Positions 51,716 through 60,655 of a DNA stretch of 64,000 nt are shown here, piece by piece. The notes beneath the pieces are model-generated. The model was not told the origin of the DNA. It saw only the letters and a list, made by a program, of their open reading frames with translations, and searched no databases. Source of the stretch: Gemmiger formicilis (GTDB taxonomy: Bacteria; Bacillota; Clostridia; Oscillospirales; Ruminococcaceae); NCBI RefSeq assembly GCF_024462815.1, contig NZ_JANGCG010000008.1, positions 62,001-126,000 on the forward strand. The letters are read 5' to 3'. The translations under genes were made by a program, and so were the position numbers. Within the stretch, counting starts at the first letter, position 1. Every line of letters begins with the position of its first letter.

Positions 51716-52852
51716 TTACGCAAGCAGCGCCACGGCGTGGGCGGCAATGCCCAGTCCCTCGCCGGTGAAGCCGAGGTGCTCCTCGGTGGTGGCTTTGACG
51801 CTGACGGCATCCACCGGCAGGCCGAAGGCATCGGCAATGTTCTGCCGCATGGCCGGGATGTGGGGGGCCAGCTTCGGGCGCTGGCAGAGGATTGTAGCGT
51901 CAATGTTGCCCACCGTGTAGCCGTGCGCCGCGATAATCTTGGCCACTTCGCGGGTCAGGACCAGGGAATCCGCGCCCTTGTAGGCGGGGTCATTATCCGG
52001 GAAATGCTGGCCGATGTCCCCCAGCGCCGCCGCACCCAGCACGGCATCCATAACGGCGTGCAGCAGCACATCCGCGTCCGAGTGGCCCAGCAGGCCCTTC
52101 TCATAAGGGATCTCCACACCACCCATAATGAGCTTGCGGTCCTCCACTAAGCGGTGAACGTCATATCCGTGGCCAATGCGCATGGTTTTCTCCTTTTGTA
52201 AATCCTCTTTGGTGGTGATTTTGTAGTTGGCGTAATCGCCCGCGGTCAGGGTGACCGGCAGGCCCGCCAGCTCAAACAAACTGCAATCATCGGTGACAAG
52301 GCTGGCCTTCTCCCCGGTCACGGCGGCCAGCGCCTGCGCATACAGGGCGCGACGGAAGCACTGCGGCGTCTGCACGGCGTAGAGCGCGGCGCGGTCGGGG
52401 GTTTCCACCACGCGACCGGACTTGTCCGCCACCTTGATGGTATCCTTGACCGGCACAGCCGGTGCCGCAGCACCAGTTTCAGCCGCGGCGGTCAGGGCGG
52501 CAGTGATAACGGCCTCGCTGACGAAGGGGCGGGCGGCGTCATGGATGGCAACCAGCTCCCCCATTGCGGCGTTCAAGCCGTTGCGGACGCTGTCGGCGCG
52601 GGTGGCCCCGCCCTGCACAACGGTGCAGGGCTTCGGGCAGGCCGCGGCAATCGCCTCACACGCGGCGCGGTTGCCGCCGCAGACCAGCACCAGCTGGCTG
52701 ACAGCCGGGTGGGCGGCCAGTGCCGCACAGCTTGTCTCCAGCACGGTGCGGCCATCCGGCAAACGGTAGCTGAGCTTATCGAATCCCATGCGGCGGGACG
52801 CGCCCGCAGCCACCACAATGGCGGTCACGGTGGGAAGGTTTGTTTTTGACAT
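51716..52852 (-). CDS. ispDF: Bifunctional IspD-IspF enzyme of isoprenoid synthesis
   Basis: 378 aa. Residues 1-222 are IspD (CDP-methylerythritol synthesis; [40 protein letters not shown]). Residues 224-378 are IspF (cyclodiphosphate synthesis; [38 protein letters not shown]). The domains are in one frame without a stop, but AAGGAG stands 6 bases before Met224 (ATG ending at 52184), so IspF alone might also be made. IspE, the step between them, is absent here. The N-terminal start is uncertain: GTG a few codons earlier is nearer to the GGGGG site. Confidence 0.93.
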   Translation of the reverse strand: MSKTNLPTVTAIVVAAGASRRMGFDKLSYRLPDGRTVLETSCAALAAHPAVSQLVLVCGGNRAACEAIAAACPKPCTVVQGGATRADSVRNGLNAAMGELVAIHDAARPFVSEAVITAALTAAAETGAAAPAVPVKDTIKVADKSGRVVETPDRAALYAVQTPQCFRRALYAQALAAVTGEKASLVTDDCSLFELAGLPVTLTAGDYANYKITTKEDLQKEKTMRIGHGYDVHRLVEDRKLIMGGVEIPYEKGLLGHSDADVLLHAVMDAVLGAAALGDIGQHFPDNDPAYKGADSLVLTREVAKIIAAHGYTVGNIDATILCQRPKLAPHIPAMRQNIADAFGLPVDAVSVKATTEEHLGFTGEGLGIAAHAVALLA

Positions 52853-52888
52853 CGGGCACACTGCCCCCTTTATATTATGTATAAAAAT

Positions 52889-52894
52889 ATTATA
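52889..52894 (-). promoter_or_regulatory. Possible -10 of the ispDF operon
   Basis: TATAAT on the minus strand, 36 bases before the ispDF start, in an AT-rich stretch. The hexamer 17 bases upstream (TGGATT) is a poor -35. Confidence 0.45.
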
Positions 52895-52963
52895 CAGGGT
52901 TATGCCAAGAAAATCCACTAAAATCTGGATGATTTTTTTGTATGAAATGAAAAATATGGTCTT

Positions 52964-54322
52964 TTACTGCCCGCACAGCGGCACTGTGACCGTTGCCCTT
53001 GCGCCGTGCGGGTCATTTTGGACAAATTGGGCCGTACCGCCGTGCGCCCGGGCGATCTGCTCCACCACATACAGCCCCAGAATGTGTGGCGTGTTGGCCC
53101 CGGTTTGCAGGGCGTTCAGCACCGCGGGCGGATAGCCTGCGCCGTCATCGGCCACCGCGATCTCCAGCATCCTGCCCCGCCGTGTCGCCGTGATGGCAAC
53201 CTGTACCGGGCCGGGATTGTGGCGGGCGGCGTTGTTCAGCAGATTTTCCAGCGCCCGCGTCAGCAGGGCGGCATCCACATTTATCTCAGCCTTGTCAGCG
53301 TCCGGCGTCAGCTCCGGCGTCACGGTGCAGTGGTCCGCCAGCGGACTGTCGCAGAACTCCGCCGCAATGCTGCGCAGAAGCGGCCCGGCCTGTACCGGGC
53401 GGCACCGCAGCGGCTGTGCGCCGTATTGCAGCTTGCTGGTCAGGTTCAGATCCTCAATCAGCGTCCGCAGTTTTTCGCTCTGGGCGCGGATGCCCGCTGC
53501 CCGCCGCCGTGCAGTGTCCGGCAGTGCCGTGTCGTGCTCAAGCTGCTCGGCCCAGCCCAGAATCATGGCCAGCGGCGTGCGCACATCGTGGCTGACGCCC
53601 GCAACCCACGCGGTGCGGGCATCGTCCCGCCGGGCGATAATCTCATTGCGGCGGCGCAGCTGCTCACTGGTGCGGTTGACCGCATCGGCCAGTTCCCCCG
53701 CAAAGCCGTCTGTTGGCAGGCAGACCGTGCGGCCCGCTGCAACGGCCTCCAGCCCCGCCGCAATCGCCTGCAGCTGCCGCGCACCGCGCCAGCCGAACAG
53801 CAAGCAACACCCGAGCACCGCCGCCAGCAGCACCGCCAGAGCAGGCAGGATACCGGCGGCCAGATCCGCCATCATGGCCTGACTGCTGCAGATATTATAT
53901 TTCCACAATGTTCCCTTTGGCGCAGCTGCCACCAGCAGGCCGTATTCTTCCGTCCAGCAAAGCACCGGCCAGTCCTCGAGATACCAGCGCGAGAAAGAAG
54001 CAATTTCTGACGCTGTGTAGCACTTATTCAGCTCAGCAGGCAGATCATACTGCCAGAGGACTTCGCCGTTATCGTCCAGCACCATCGCCCATGCATACCC
54101 CTGCAGCCATTCCTCGGGCGTGCGGGCGGGGTCCAGCTGCAGGCCACCCGCCGTCTGCGCCAGCGCACCGGCCAGCGTTTCAATGCCGGTGCGGTCCTGC
54201 TCCACATTGCCGTAGTGTAGCCCTATGTAGGCAACCGCGCCCAGGCACAGCGCTGCCGCCACCAGCACTACCGCCGCCGTGGCCAGCACGTAGCGGCGTA
54301 TCAGCCGCGCAAAGGTTTTCAT
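52964..54322 (-). CDS. Sensor histidine kinase of an antimicrobial-peptide resistance system
   Basis: 452 aa. Two membrane helices (about 12-33 and 152-175) flank a small extracellular domain of about 115 residues. Then come the phosphorylation site AGVSHDVRTPLAMILGW (His near 245), the N-box RALENLLNNAARHN, VADDGAGYP and the end IARAHGGTAQF. It overlaps the regulator stop (ATGA). With the adjacent transporter it resembles CprK/LanK-type sensors of lantibiotics; the ligand is unproven. Confidence 0.9.
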   Translation of the reverse strand: MKTFARLIRRYVLATAAVVLVAAALCLGAVAYIGLHYGNVEQDRTGIETLAGALAQTAGGLQLDPARTPEEWLQGYAWAMVLDDNGEVLWQYDLPAELNKCYTASEIASFSRWYLEDWPVLCWTEEYGLLVAAAPKGTLWKYNICSSQAMMADLAAGILPALAVLLAAVLGCCLLFGWRGARQLQAIAAGLEAVAAGRTVCLPTDGFAGELADAVNRTSEQLRRRNEIIARRDDARTAWVAGVSHDVRTPLAMILGWAEQLEHDTALPDTARRRAAGIRAQSEKLRTLIEDLNLTSKLQYGAQPLRCRPVQAGPLLRSIAAEFCDSPLADHCTVTPELTPDADKAEINVDAALLTRALENLLNNAARHNPGPVQVAITATRRGRMLEIAVADDGAGYPPAVLNALQTGANTPHILGLYVVEQIARAHGGTAQFVQNDPHGARATVTVPLCGQ

Positions 54323-55032
54323 TTTCCGCCCTCCCCTGTCAGCCGGTAGCCGATGCCCCGCACCGTTGTCAGCCAGCGCGGGCGGCCCGGCTCGGCCTCG
54401 ATTTTCTCCCGCAGATGGCGGATGTGTACATTCAGGCTGTTTTCATAGCCGTAATAGTCAGCACCCCAGACCGCCTCACAAAGGGCATCGTAGGTCACAA
54501 TGTGGCCGCGGTTGTCGGCCAGCTTTTGCAGCAAGGCGCGCTCGGTGGCGGTCAGCGGCAGGGTGGTGCCGTCAGCGCGTTGAACAGCCGCGTCCTGCAA
54601 ATCCACGGTGCAGTCCCCCAGCGGCAGCGTGCGGGCACGTCCGAGCACGGCGCGGTAGGTCCTTTGCAAAATGTGCTGCATCCGCAGCAGCAGCTCCTGC
54701 ATCAGGAAGGGCTTTGTCAGGTAATCGTCTGCACCCAGCCCGAGTCCGAACAGCCGGTCGGCATCCGCGTCCCGCGCCGACAGAAACAGGGCCGGAACCT
54801 CGTTTCCCTCATGCAGGGCGCGGAACAGGCTGAAGCCGTCCCCGTCCGGCAGATTGATGTCAAGTATCATAAGCGCGGGCCGGTGCGCCGCAAAAGCAGC
54901 CCGCGCCGCCGCGCAGCTTTCCGCCGTACGCACGGTTTTGTAGCCCGCTGTATGCAGATTGTCAGTAATCAAAGTCAGCAAATCCGGGTTGTCGTCCACA
55001 AGCAGGATTTCCGCGTCATAAATGGTAGTCAT
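54319..55032 (-). CDS. OmpR-family response regulator
   Basis: 237 aa. Receiver domain with ILLVDDN, phosphorylated Asp in LMILDINLPDGDGF and Lys in DDYLTKPF; winged-helix output domain with LTATERALLQKLADNRGHIVTYDALCEAVWG and VHIRHLREKIE, TTVRGIGYRL. It precedes the kinase and is divergent from the ABC transporter. Phased TTAAGC repeats in the shared intergenic region are its likely binding site. Confidence 0.93.
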   Translation of the reverse strand: MTTIYDAEILLVDDNPDLLTLITDNLHTAGYKTVRTAESCAAARAAFAAHRPALMILDINLPDGDGFSLFRALHEGNEVPALFLSARDADADRLFGLGLGADDYLTKPFLMQELLLRMQHILQRTYRAVLGRARTLPLGDCTVDLQDAAVQRADGTTLPLTATERALLQKLADNRGHIVTYDALCEAVWGADYYGYENSLNVHIRHLREKIEAEPGRPRWLTTVRGIGYRLTGEGGK

Positions 55033-55108
55033 TGGCAGCCGCCTTTCTGGTTTTTTCTTCTACAGTATACAACGATTTTTTCGCCTCCACTATGGCAGAC
55101 GGCAAAGT

Positions 55109-55147
55109 TTAAGCTGAAATTAAGCTGGGCTTACAGCTTTGTTAAGC
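55109..55147 (+). promoter_or_regulatory. Phased TTAAGC repeats before the peptide-resistance transporter
   Basis: TTAAGCTG at 55109 and 55120 are 11 bases apart, and TTAAGC recurs at 55142, 22 bases further. All are on one strand and the same helix face. Direct repeats of this spacing are typical OmpR-family operators. They lie 50-85 bases before the transporter ATG. Confidence 0.7.
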
Positions 55148-55193
55148 CGGGCGGTGTAGGATAAAGCCACCAAAATGAAAAGGAGTGCTGACA

Positions 55194-56111
55194 ATGCAGA
55201 CAGTTATTGAGACAAAAGCGCTGTGCAAGCAGTACGGCAGCCGCATGGCGGTTGACCATGTGGAGTTGCATGTACCGCAGGGGTGCGTGTATGGGTTCAT
55301 CGGGCCGAACGGTGCGGGCAAATCCACCACCATGAAGATGCTGCTGGGGCTTATCCACCCCACGGCGGGGCAGGTTACGCTGCTGGGCCAGACGCTGAAC
55401 GAGAAAAACCGCCTGGCCCTGCTGCGCCAGACCGGTAGTATGATTGAGTCCCCCGCCGGGTATCTGCACCTGACGGCGCAGGAGAATCTGGAAATTGTGG
55501 CCGATTTGAAGGACATACCGTACAAGGACATTGCCCGCGTGCTGGACATTGTGCACCTGACACAGGACAAAAACCGCCGGGTCGGGCAGTATTCGCTGGG
55601 TATGAAGCAGCGGCTGGGTATAGCGATGGCCCTGCTGGGCAGCCCGAAGCTGCTGATTCTGGATGAGCCGACAAACGGCCTTGACCCGGCAGGGATACAG
55701 GAGATGCGTACCCTCATCCAGTCCATGCCCGCCGCAACCGGCGCAACGGTGCTGATTTCCAGCCACCTTCTGGGCGAGATGGAGCAGATGGTGGAACAGG
55801 TGGGCATCATCGACCACGGCCATATGCTGTTTGAAGGCCCCCTGAGCCAGCTGCAGCGCCACAGCCGCGGTGATGTTGCGGTGCGGCTGCTGAACCCAGC
55901 CAAGGCCGCGCCGGTGCTGCGTGCCAACGGTCTGCCCGCCGGTGACAGCTGCACCGTGACATTGCCCCCGCTGCAGGATGCCCTGCTGGCAGACCTTGTG
56001 CAAAAGCTGGCCGACAGCGGTGCGGGTGTGGTGGAGGTAACGCCCCACACAAAATCGCTGGAGGAGATTTTCCTGAGCCTGACCGGCACGGAGGCAGCAC
56101 ACCATGAATAA
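55194..56111 (+). CDS. Lantibiotic-immunity-type ABC transporter ATP-binding protein
   Basis: 305 aa. Walker A GPNGAGKST (37-45), signature QYSLGMKQRLGIAMAL and LLILDEPTNGLDP, followed by a C-terminal 90-residue part as in the BcrA/LanF/CprA group. These ATPases power export or membrane clearance of antimicrobial peptides. AAGGAG lies 8 bases before the ATG. The next gene overlaps its end by 8 bases. No lantibiotic synthesis genes are in the window, so this is resistance rather than self-immunity. Confidence 0.9.
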   Translation: MQTVIETKALCKQYGSRMAVDHVELHVPQGCVYGFIGPNGAGKSTTMKMLLGLIHPTAGQVTLLGQTLNEKNRLALLRQTGSMIESPAGYLHLTAQENLEIVADLKDIPYKDIARVLDIVHLTQDKNRRVGQYSLGMKQRLGIAMALLGSPKLLILDEPTNGLDPAGIQEMRTLIQSMPAATGATVLISSHLLGEMEQMVEQVGIIDHGHMLFEGPLSQLQRHSRGDVAVRLLNPAKAAPVLRANGLPAGDSCTVTLPPLQDALLADLVQKLADSGAGVVEVTPHTKSLEEIFLSLTGTEAAHHE

Positions 56112-56856
56112 AGCCCTGCACACCGAATTCCAGAAGGCGCACCGCCGCCACGATCTATGGATTTGCCTGGCCGTGCCGCTGGCGGCGGCCATCTGGTCCG
56201 CAAGCGCCATGCCGCGCGGCGCAGACGAACTTGCCAACGCATACAGCGCCCTGCTGTACAGCCTCCCGGTTCTGAACACCGTCCTGATGCCCCTTGCCAT
56301 GGCAGTGCTGGCAAGCCGCCTGTGGGATGTCGAGGTCAAAGGGTGTACAGTAAAGCTGCTTTACACCCTGCAGACCCGCCGCAGCCTGTTTGCCGCCAAG
56401 GCGGTGTTTGGCGCCGGGGAGATTCTGTTGATGGTTCTGCTGGAGCTGGCGGCCACCGCCCTGCTGGGGTACATCCAGCACTATACTGAGGCCTTCCCCG
56501 CCGCGCAGCTTGCCTATCTGGGCGTCTGCACGTATGGCGTAAACCTGATGCTCTTTTTCTCGGAGCTATTGCTGATGCTGGTTTTCAGCAATCCGATGCC
56601 CGCGCTCTGCGTGGCGATTGTCGGCACGCTGCTGGGGCTGTTTTCCGCGTTTATGCCGCGGCTTGTCAGTTACTTTGTGCCGTGGGGGTATTACGTCCCG
56701 CTAGGCTGCTATGAGGTTGCCGTCTGGAACGAGGCCGAGCACACCGTCCTCTACGGGATGACCCGCTACAACTGGGGTCTGCTGGGCTTTACCATGCTGC
56801 TGGCCGCGCTGCTGTTTGCCGCCGCGTGGCAGCTTATCCGCAATAAGGAGGTCTGA
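56104..56856 (+). CDS. Lantibiotic-immunity-type ABC permease, first
   Basis: 250 aa, six membrane segments. It begins NKALHTEFQKAHRRHDLWICL, has RLWDVEVKGCTVKLLYTLQTRRSLFAAKA after the second helix and a WGYYVPLGCYEV turn, as in MutE/EpiE/CprB-type permeases. It overlaps the ATPase and is followed 3 bases later by the second permease. Confidence 0.85.
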   Translation: MNKALHTEFQKAHRRHDLWICLAVPLAAAIWSASAMPRGADELANAYSALLYSLPVLNTVLMPLAMAVLASRLWDVEVKGCTVKLLYTLQTRRSLFAAKAVFGAGEILLMVLLELAATALLGYIQHYTEAFPAAQLAYLGVCTYGVNLMLFFSELLLMLVFSNPMPALCVAIVGTLLGLFSAFMPRLVSYFVPWGYYVPLGCYEVAVWNEAEHTVLYGMTRYNWGLLGFTMLLAALLFAAAWQLIRNKEV

Positions 56857-56859
56857 CCT

Positions 56860-57594
56860 ATGCTGAAACGTTGTATCCGTGCGGAGAACCGCAAGCTGCA
56901 CACCTCGCCCATCTGGCTGCTGTTTCTGATCCTGCCGCTGATTTCTGCGGGCTACGGCACCTTCAATTATCTGCAAAATCTTGAAATTCTTACGGACGGC
57001 TGGTACAGCCTGTGGACGCAGCACACGCTGTTTTATTCGCTGCTATTTTTCCCTGCGCTGGTGTCCGCATATGCGGCCTACCTGTGGCGGTTAGAGCATA
57101 TGGGCCACAACTGGAACCTGATTATGGCCGCGCCGGTGCCGCCATTTACACTGTTTCTGGCCAAGCTGTTTGTTGTTGTAAAGCTGATGTGCTTTACACA
57201 GGTGTTTGTCTATCTGCTGTATCTGGTTTGTGGGCGGCTATTTGCAGGCTTTCCCGGCTGGCCCCCGGCGGAAACGCTTGTATTTATGCTGCGCGGGCTG
57301 GTCGGCGGTCTGGCCGTTGCCGCGCTGCAGCTTTTGCTGGCGATGCTGGTGCGCAGCTTTGCCGTGCCGGTCTTTTTGGGGCTGGTGGGCGGCATTGCCG
57401 GTATGTTGCTTGCCGCCAAGGGGTATGCCCTGCTCTGGCCCTACTGTCTGATGCAGCAGGGCATGAACTCAAACCGCAGCGAGGATATGCTGGCCGGCAG
57501 GCTGCCGCTGTTCTTTCTGGCCTGCGGCGTGTGGCTTCTGGTGATTGGCCTTACCGCACGCCTCTTGCTGGAAAAGCGCGATGTAAAAGCGTGA
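56860..57594 (+). CDS. Lantibiotic-immunity-type ABC permease, second
   Basis: 244 aa with six membrane segments and a similar plan: RAENRKLHTSPIWLLFLILPLISAGYG, a cytoplasmic WRLEHMGHNWNLIMAAPVPPFTLFLAKL, and a final helix before LLEKRDVKA. It fits the MutG/EpiG/CprC partner. GGAGGTCTGACC precedes the ATG. It closes the three-gene transporter unit; no clear terminator follows. Confidence 0.85.
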   Translation: MLKRCIRAENRKLHTSPIWLLFLILPLISAGYGTFNYLQNLEILTDGWYSLWTQHTLFYSLLFFPALVSAYAAYLWRLEHMGHNWNLIMAAPVPPFTLFLAKLFVVVKLMCFTQVFVYLLYLVCGRLFAGFPGWPPAETLVFMLRGLVGGLAVAALQLLLAMLVRSFAVPVFLGLVGGIAGMLLAAKGYALLWPYCLMQQGMNSNRSEDMLAGRLPLFFLACGVWLLVIGLTARLLLEKRDVKA

Positions 57595-57600
57595 TTTTTG

Positions 57601-57629
57601 TTGCCAACCGCGGCGCAAAACGGTATAAT
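57601..57629 (+). promoter_or_regulatory. Promoter of the small gene at 57663
   Basis: TTGCCA (57601-57606), 17 bases, TATAAT (57624-57629). Confidence 0.75.
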
Positions 57630-57662
57630 GGTAGCAACAAAACAACAGGAGGGTCAACGCCA

Positions 57663-58055
57663 ATGACTGCCAACGCTGCCGATTTTGCCGGTGCCGGGTG
57701 CGGACGCCGCTACGAGAAGGAGCTGGAAACGCATTTCCGCGATTGTATGCTGTTTTATCTGGATGGCCGCATCCGTTTTGAGCGCTACTGCTACGGCGAG
57801 GCCGCCTGCCTTGTTTTCAGCGTGTGGGCGCACGGCTTTGATGCCGACGGAAAAATCCTGTGGGACCGCGAGCCGGAGTTTGAAAGCCAGCAGACCGCTA
57901 TTCCCCGCTATCTGACAGATGTGCAGGAGGACGGCCGCGCCCTGCAGTTTGACGGTGCCCGCAAGCGCTATCTGCTGACCGAGGAATTTGCAGAGGATAA
58001 GCCCAACGGCTACAGCAAATTCAAGGTATTCTGGCTGAAGCAGAAGAAGAAATAA
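57663..58055 (+). CDS. Hypothetical protein of 130 aa
   Basis: A small soluble protein with its own promoter and an AGGAGG site, so expression is likely. It has mixed composition with many aromatic and charged residues (FRDCMLFYLDGRIRFERYCYG, DREPEFESQQTAIPRYL) and a basic end (FWLKQKKK). No signal peptide or membrane segment. I recognise no family. The C-terminal half suggests alternating beta strands. Confidence 0.75.
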   Translation: MTANAADFAGAGCGRRYEKELETHFRDCMLFYLDGRIRFERYCYGEAACLVFSVWAHGFDADGKILWDREPEFESQQTAIPRYLTDVQEDGRALQFDGARKRYLLTEEFAEDKPNGYSKFKVFWLKQKKK

Positions 58056-58195
58056 CCCCCAAAGCCTTCTCCCACCGGGAGAAGGTGGCCCCGCATGGCC
58101 AGAAGAGGGGCAGTTTCCCGGGTAGGTTGTAGAGGCCGATGCTCGCATCGGCCCGCGGGCGGAGCAGAGCCCCGCCCCTGCCGCCATTTTTTGAT
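58056..58195. repeat. Intergenic palindromic repeats
   Basis: Contains CCTTCTCCCACCGGGAGAAGG (58067-58087 region), GGCCCCGCATGGCC, and GGCCGATGCTCGCATCGGCC (58133-58152), then GC-rich units related to those at 541-690. No gene is seen here. Confidence 0.55.
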
Positions 58196-58210
58196 ATTTA
58201 CTTCCACAAC

Positions 58211-58252
58211 AAAAACACGTGCCCTCCTAGCACTCGGAGGGCACGTGTTTTT
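58211..58252. terminator. Bidirectional terminator
   Basis: Perfect 17-bp stem 58211-58227 with 58236-58252 with A and T runs at its base. It ends the 57663 gene and the nucleoside operon from the other side. Confidence 0.92.
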
Positions 58253-58269
58253 ATTGGTATGTGGTTCTA

Positions 58270-59592
58270 TCAGAATTTCTCCACGCCGTCGGCGGTGACT
58301 CTTGCGTAAATCAGCGGCGGGATGCTCGGCTTCTCGCTGCGGATTACCAGTCCACCGCGGTACATCTCCTCGGCGGCGGCAAACAGGCGTTCGTCGTCGG
58401 CGTAGAAGGTGCAGATGCTCTCCCCAGCCTTGACGTAATCGCCCAGCTTTTTGTGCATCGTGATGCCTGCGGCAAAGTCGATGCTGTCCTCCTTCTTGAT
58501 GCGGCCTGCACCCAGCAGCACGCTGGCGTTTCCGATTTTTTCCACATCATTCTTGTAGATATAGCCGTCCGTCGGGGCGGTCAGCTCATAGCTGTATTTG
58601 GCCTTCTGGAACTTGTCGGCGTCCCGCAGCACGCTGGTGTCGCCGCCCTGCGCGGCAAACATCTGGCAGCACTTTTCAAAAGCGGAGCCGTCCGCAATGA
58701 CGCCCTCGGCCAGCTTGCGGCAGGTGGGTATATCGCCCTTGCCCGCCAGCACCAGCATATTGCTGGCCAGCTGCAGGCAGACCTCGGTCAGGTCCGCCGG
58801 GCCATTGCCCTGCAGCACGGCCATACTCTCGGCCACCTCCAGAGAGTTGCCGATGTTATGGCCCAGCGGCTTGTCCATATCGGTAATCAGCGCAGCCACC
58901 TTGCGGCCGTGCGCGGTGCCAATGGCTACCATCTGGCGGGCCAGCTCCAGCGCGCCGTCCAGATCCTTCATAAACGCGCCGTCACCCATCGTGACATCCA
59001 GCAGGATGGCGTCCGACCCGGCGGCCAGCTTTTTGGACATAATGGAGGAAGCAATCAGCGGGATGCAGCCCACCGTGGCGGTCACATCGCGCAGGGCGTA
59101 CATCTTTTTGTCTGCCACCGCGATCTTTCCGCTCTGGCCAATGACCGAAATACCAATCTCGTTGACCTGTTTGAAAAACTCCTCCTGCGTAAGGCTGGTG
59201 CGGGTGCCGGGCACGGCCTCCATCTTGTCGATGGTGCCGCCCGTATGCCCCAGACCGCGGCCGCTCATCTTGGCAATCTTCACACCGCAGGCCGCTACAA
59301 TCGGCGCAATGACCAGTGTGGTCTTGTCGCCGACGCCGCCGGTGGAGTGCTTGTCCGCCTTGACGCCCGCAATGGCGGACAAATCCACCATATCGCCGGA
59401 GTGCGCCATTACATCGGTGAGCATGGCGGTCTCCTCGTCCGTCATACCGCGCAGATAGATGGCCATAAGCAGCGCCGACATCTGGTAATCCGGCACATCC
59501 CCGGCCACATAGCCGTTGACAGCGAAGGCCAGTTCCTCATGGTTGAGTGTCCCGCCATCACGTTTTTTTGCGATAACATCGTACATTCGCAT
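58270..59592 (-). CDS. pdp: Pyrimidine-nucleoside phosphorylase
   Basis: 440-aa enzyme splitting uridine, thymidine or deoxyuridine with phosphate. KADKHSTGGVGDKTTL, MSGRGLGHTGGTIDKME, and the C-terminal DGYIYKNDVEKIGNASVLLGAGR fit the thymidine/pyrimidine phosphorylase family, closest to Pdp. GGAG lies 7 bases before the chosen ATG. It follows the nucleoside transporter genes, so import and breakdown are linked. Specificity between Pdp and DeoA is not certain. Confidence 0.92.
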   Translation of the reverse strand: MRMYDVIAKKRDGGTLNHEELAFAVNGYVAGDVPDYQMSALLMAIYLRGMTDEETAMLTDVMAHSGDMVDLSAIAGVKADKHSTGGVGDKTTLVIAPIVAACGVKIAKMSGRGLGHTGGTIDKMEAVPGTRTSLTQEEFFKQVNEIGISVIGQSGKIAVADKKMYALRDVTATVGCIPLIASSIMSKKLAAGSDAILLDVTMGDGAFMKDLDGALELARQMVAIGTAHGRKVAALITDMDKPLGHNIGNSLEVAESMAVLQGNGPADLTEVCLQLASNMLVLAGKGDIPTCRKLAEGVIADGSAFEKCCQMFAAQGGDTSVLRDADKFQKAKYSYELTAPTDGYIYKNDVEKIGNASVLLGAGRIKKEDSIDFAAGITMHKKLGDYVKAGESICTFYADDERLFAAAEEMYRGGLVIRSEKPSIPPLIYARVTADGVEKF

Positions 59593-59611
59593 AGTTTTTC
59601 TCCTTCTGAAA

Positions 59612-59644
59612 AGTAAAGACCGCCCGGCAGCGTGCACCGGGCGG
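59612..59644 (-). terminator. Weak terminator between nupQ and the phosphorylase
   Basis: 8-bp stem 59620-59627 with 59637-59644; the minus strand continues TCTTTACTTTTC, a poor T-run, so read-through is likely. Confidence 0.5.
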
Positions 59645-59662
59645 CCCTTGGTATGGTTGGTT

Positions 59663-60655
59663 TTAGCGGCTGCCCTTATCGTAAGGGATGCCCTCGGCCT
59701 TCGGGGCCTGAGAGTTCTTAGAGGTGAAAATCAGCACAATCATCGTGACGATATACGGCAGCATCTGGTAGAAGTTAGAGATTTCCTTGACACCCTCAAA
59801 CTTCGGCAGGAAGGTCAGCGTGGAGTTCAGTGCCGCGATAACCTTGAACAGCGCAAAGAAGAGCGAGGCTGCCAGAATCGGAAGCGGCTTCCAGTTGCCG
59901 AAAATCATAACGGCCAGCGCAAGGAAGCCGTAGCCGCCGACGTCAGAGTTGAAGCCGGAGCCTACCGCCACCGTGTAGGCCAGACCGCCGACACCGCCGA
60001 GGAAGCCGGAAATCAGCACACCGGCGTACCGCATTTTGTAGACATTGATGCCCACGGAATCCGCCGCCTGGGGATGCTCGCCGCAGGCGCGCAGGCGCAG
60101 GCCAAAGCGGGTCTTGTACATCACAATGTAGGCAACAATGAACAGTACGATGGCCACAGGGGTGGTCAGGTAGAAATACTTGAAAACCAGGTTGTTCCAG
60201 AAGCTGGGGCCGTCCACCGGGGCAAGGCCGAAGGTTTCGCGGGTGATGCGCACCCAGTTGGGGATAAAGATGGTGGTCAGGCCCTGGCCCTGAATGGCCC
60301 AGGTCATAACCACGGCGAAGGCGGGCGCAAACTGGTTCAGCGCCGTGCCGCCGATGGTCTGGTCAGCCTTCAGGTTGATGGCCGCAAAGCCCAGCAGCAG
60401 GGAGAAAATCATACCGGTGCCGCCCGCAACAAGGATAGCGATAAACATCGCCAGCTGCGGATGCGCCGGGCCAAAGCCGTTCTTGTCAAAGGCCTGCAGC
60501 GTGAAGCAGGCGAACAGTGCGCCGATAATCATCATGCCTTCCAGCGCAATGTTGATAACGCCGGAATGTTCGCTGAACATACCACCCATTGCGACAAGCA
60601 GCAGCGGCACGGCGAACAGGATTGTCATACTGATAATGTTGGCAGCAATCATCAT
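59663..60655 (-). CDS. nupQ: Nucleoside ABC transporter permease, NupQ-like
   Basis: 330 aa, about ten hydrophobic segments. GMFSEHSGVINIALEGMMIIGA, RACGEHPQAADSVGINV and AVMIFGNWKPLP are features of the second permease in BMP-type nucleoside importers. It overlaps nupP by four bases (ATGA). The importer brings in purine or pyrimidine nucleosides. Confidence 0.88.
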   Translation of the reverse strand: MMIAANIISMTILFAVPLLLVAMGGMFSEHSGVINIALEGMMIIGALFACFTLQAFDKNGFGPAHPQLAMFIAILVAGGTGMIFSLLLGFAAINLKADQTIGGTALNQFAPAFAVVMTWAIQGQGLTTIFIPNWVRITRETFGLAPVDGPSFWNNLVFKYFYLTTPVAIVLFIVAYIVMYKTRFGLRLRACGEHPQAADSVGINVYKMRYAGVLISGFLGGVGGLAYTVAVGSGFNSDVGGYGFLALAVMIFGNWKPLPILAASLFFALFKVIAALNSTLTFLPKFEGVKEISNFYQMLPYIVTMIVLIFTSKNSQAPKAEGIPYDKGSR

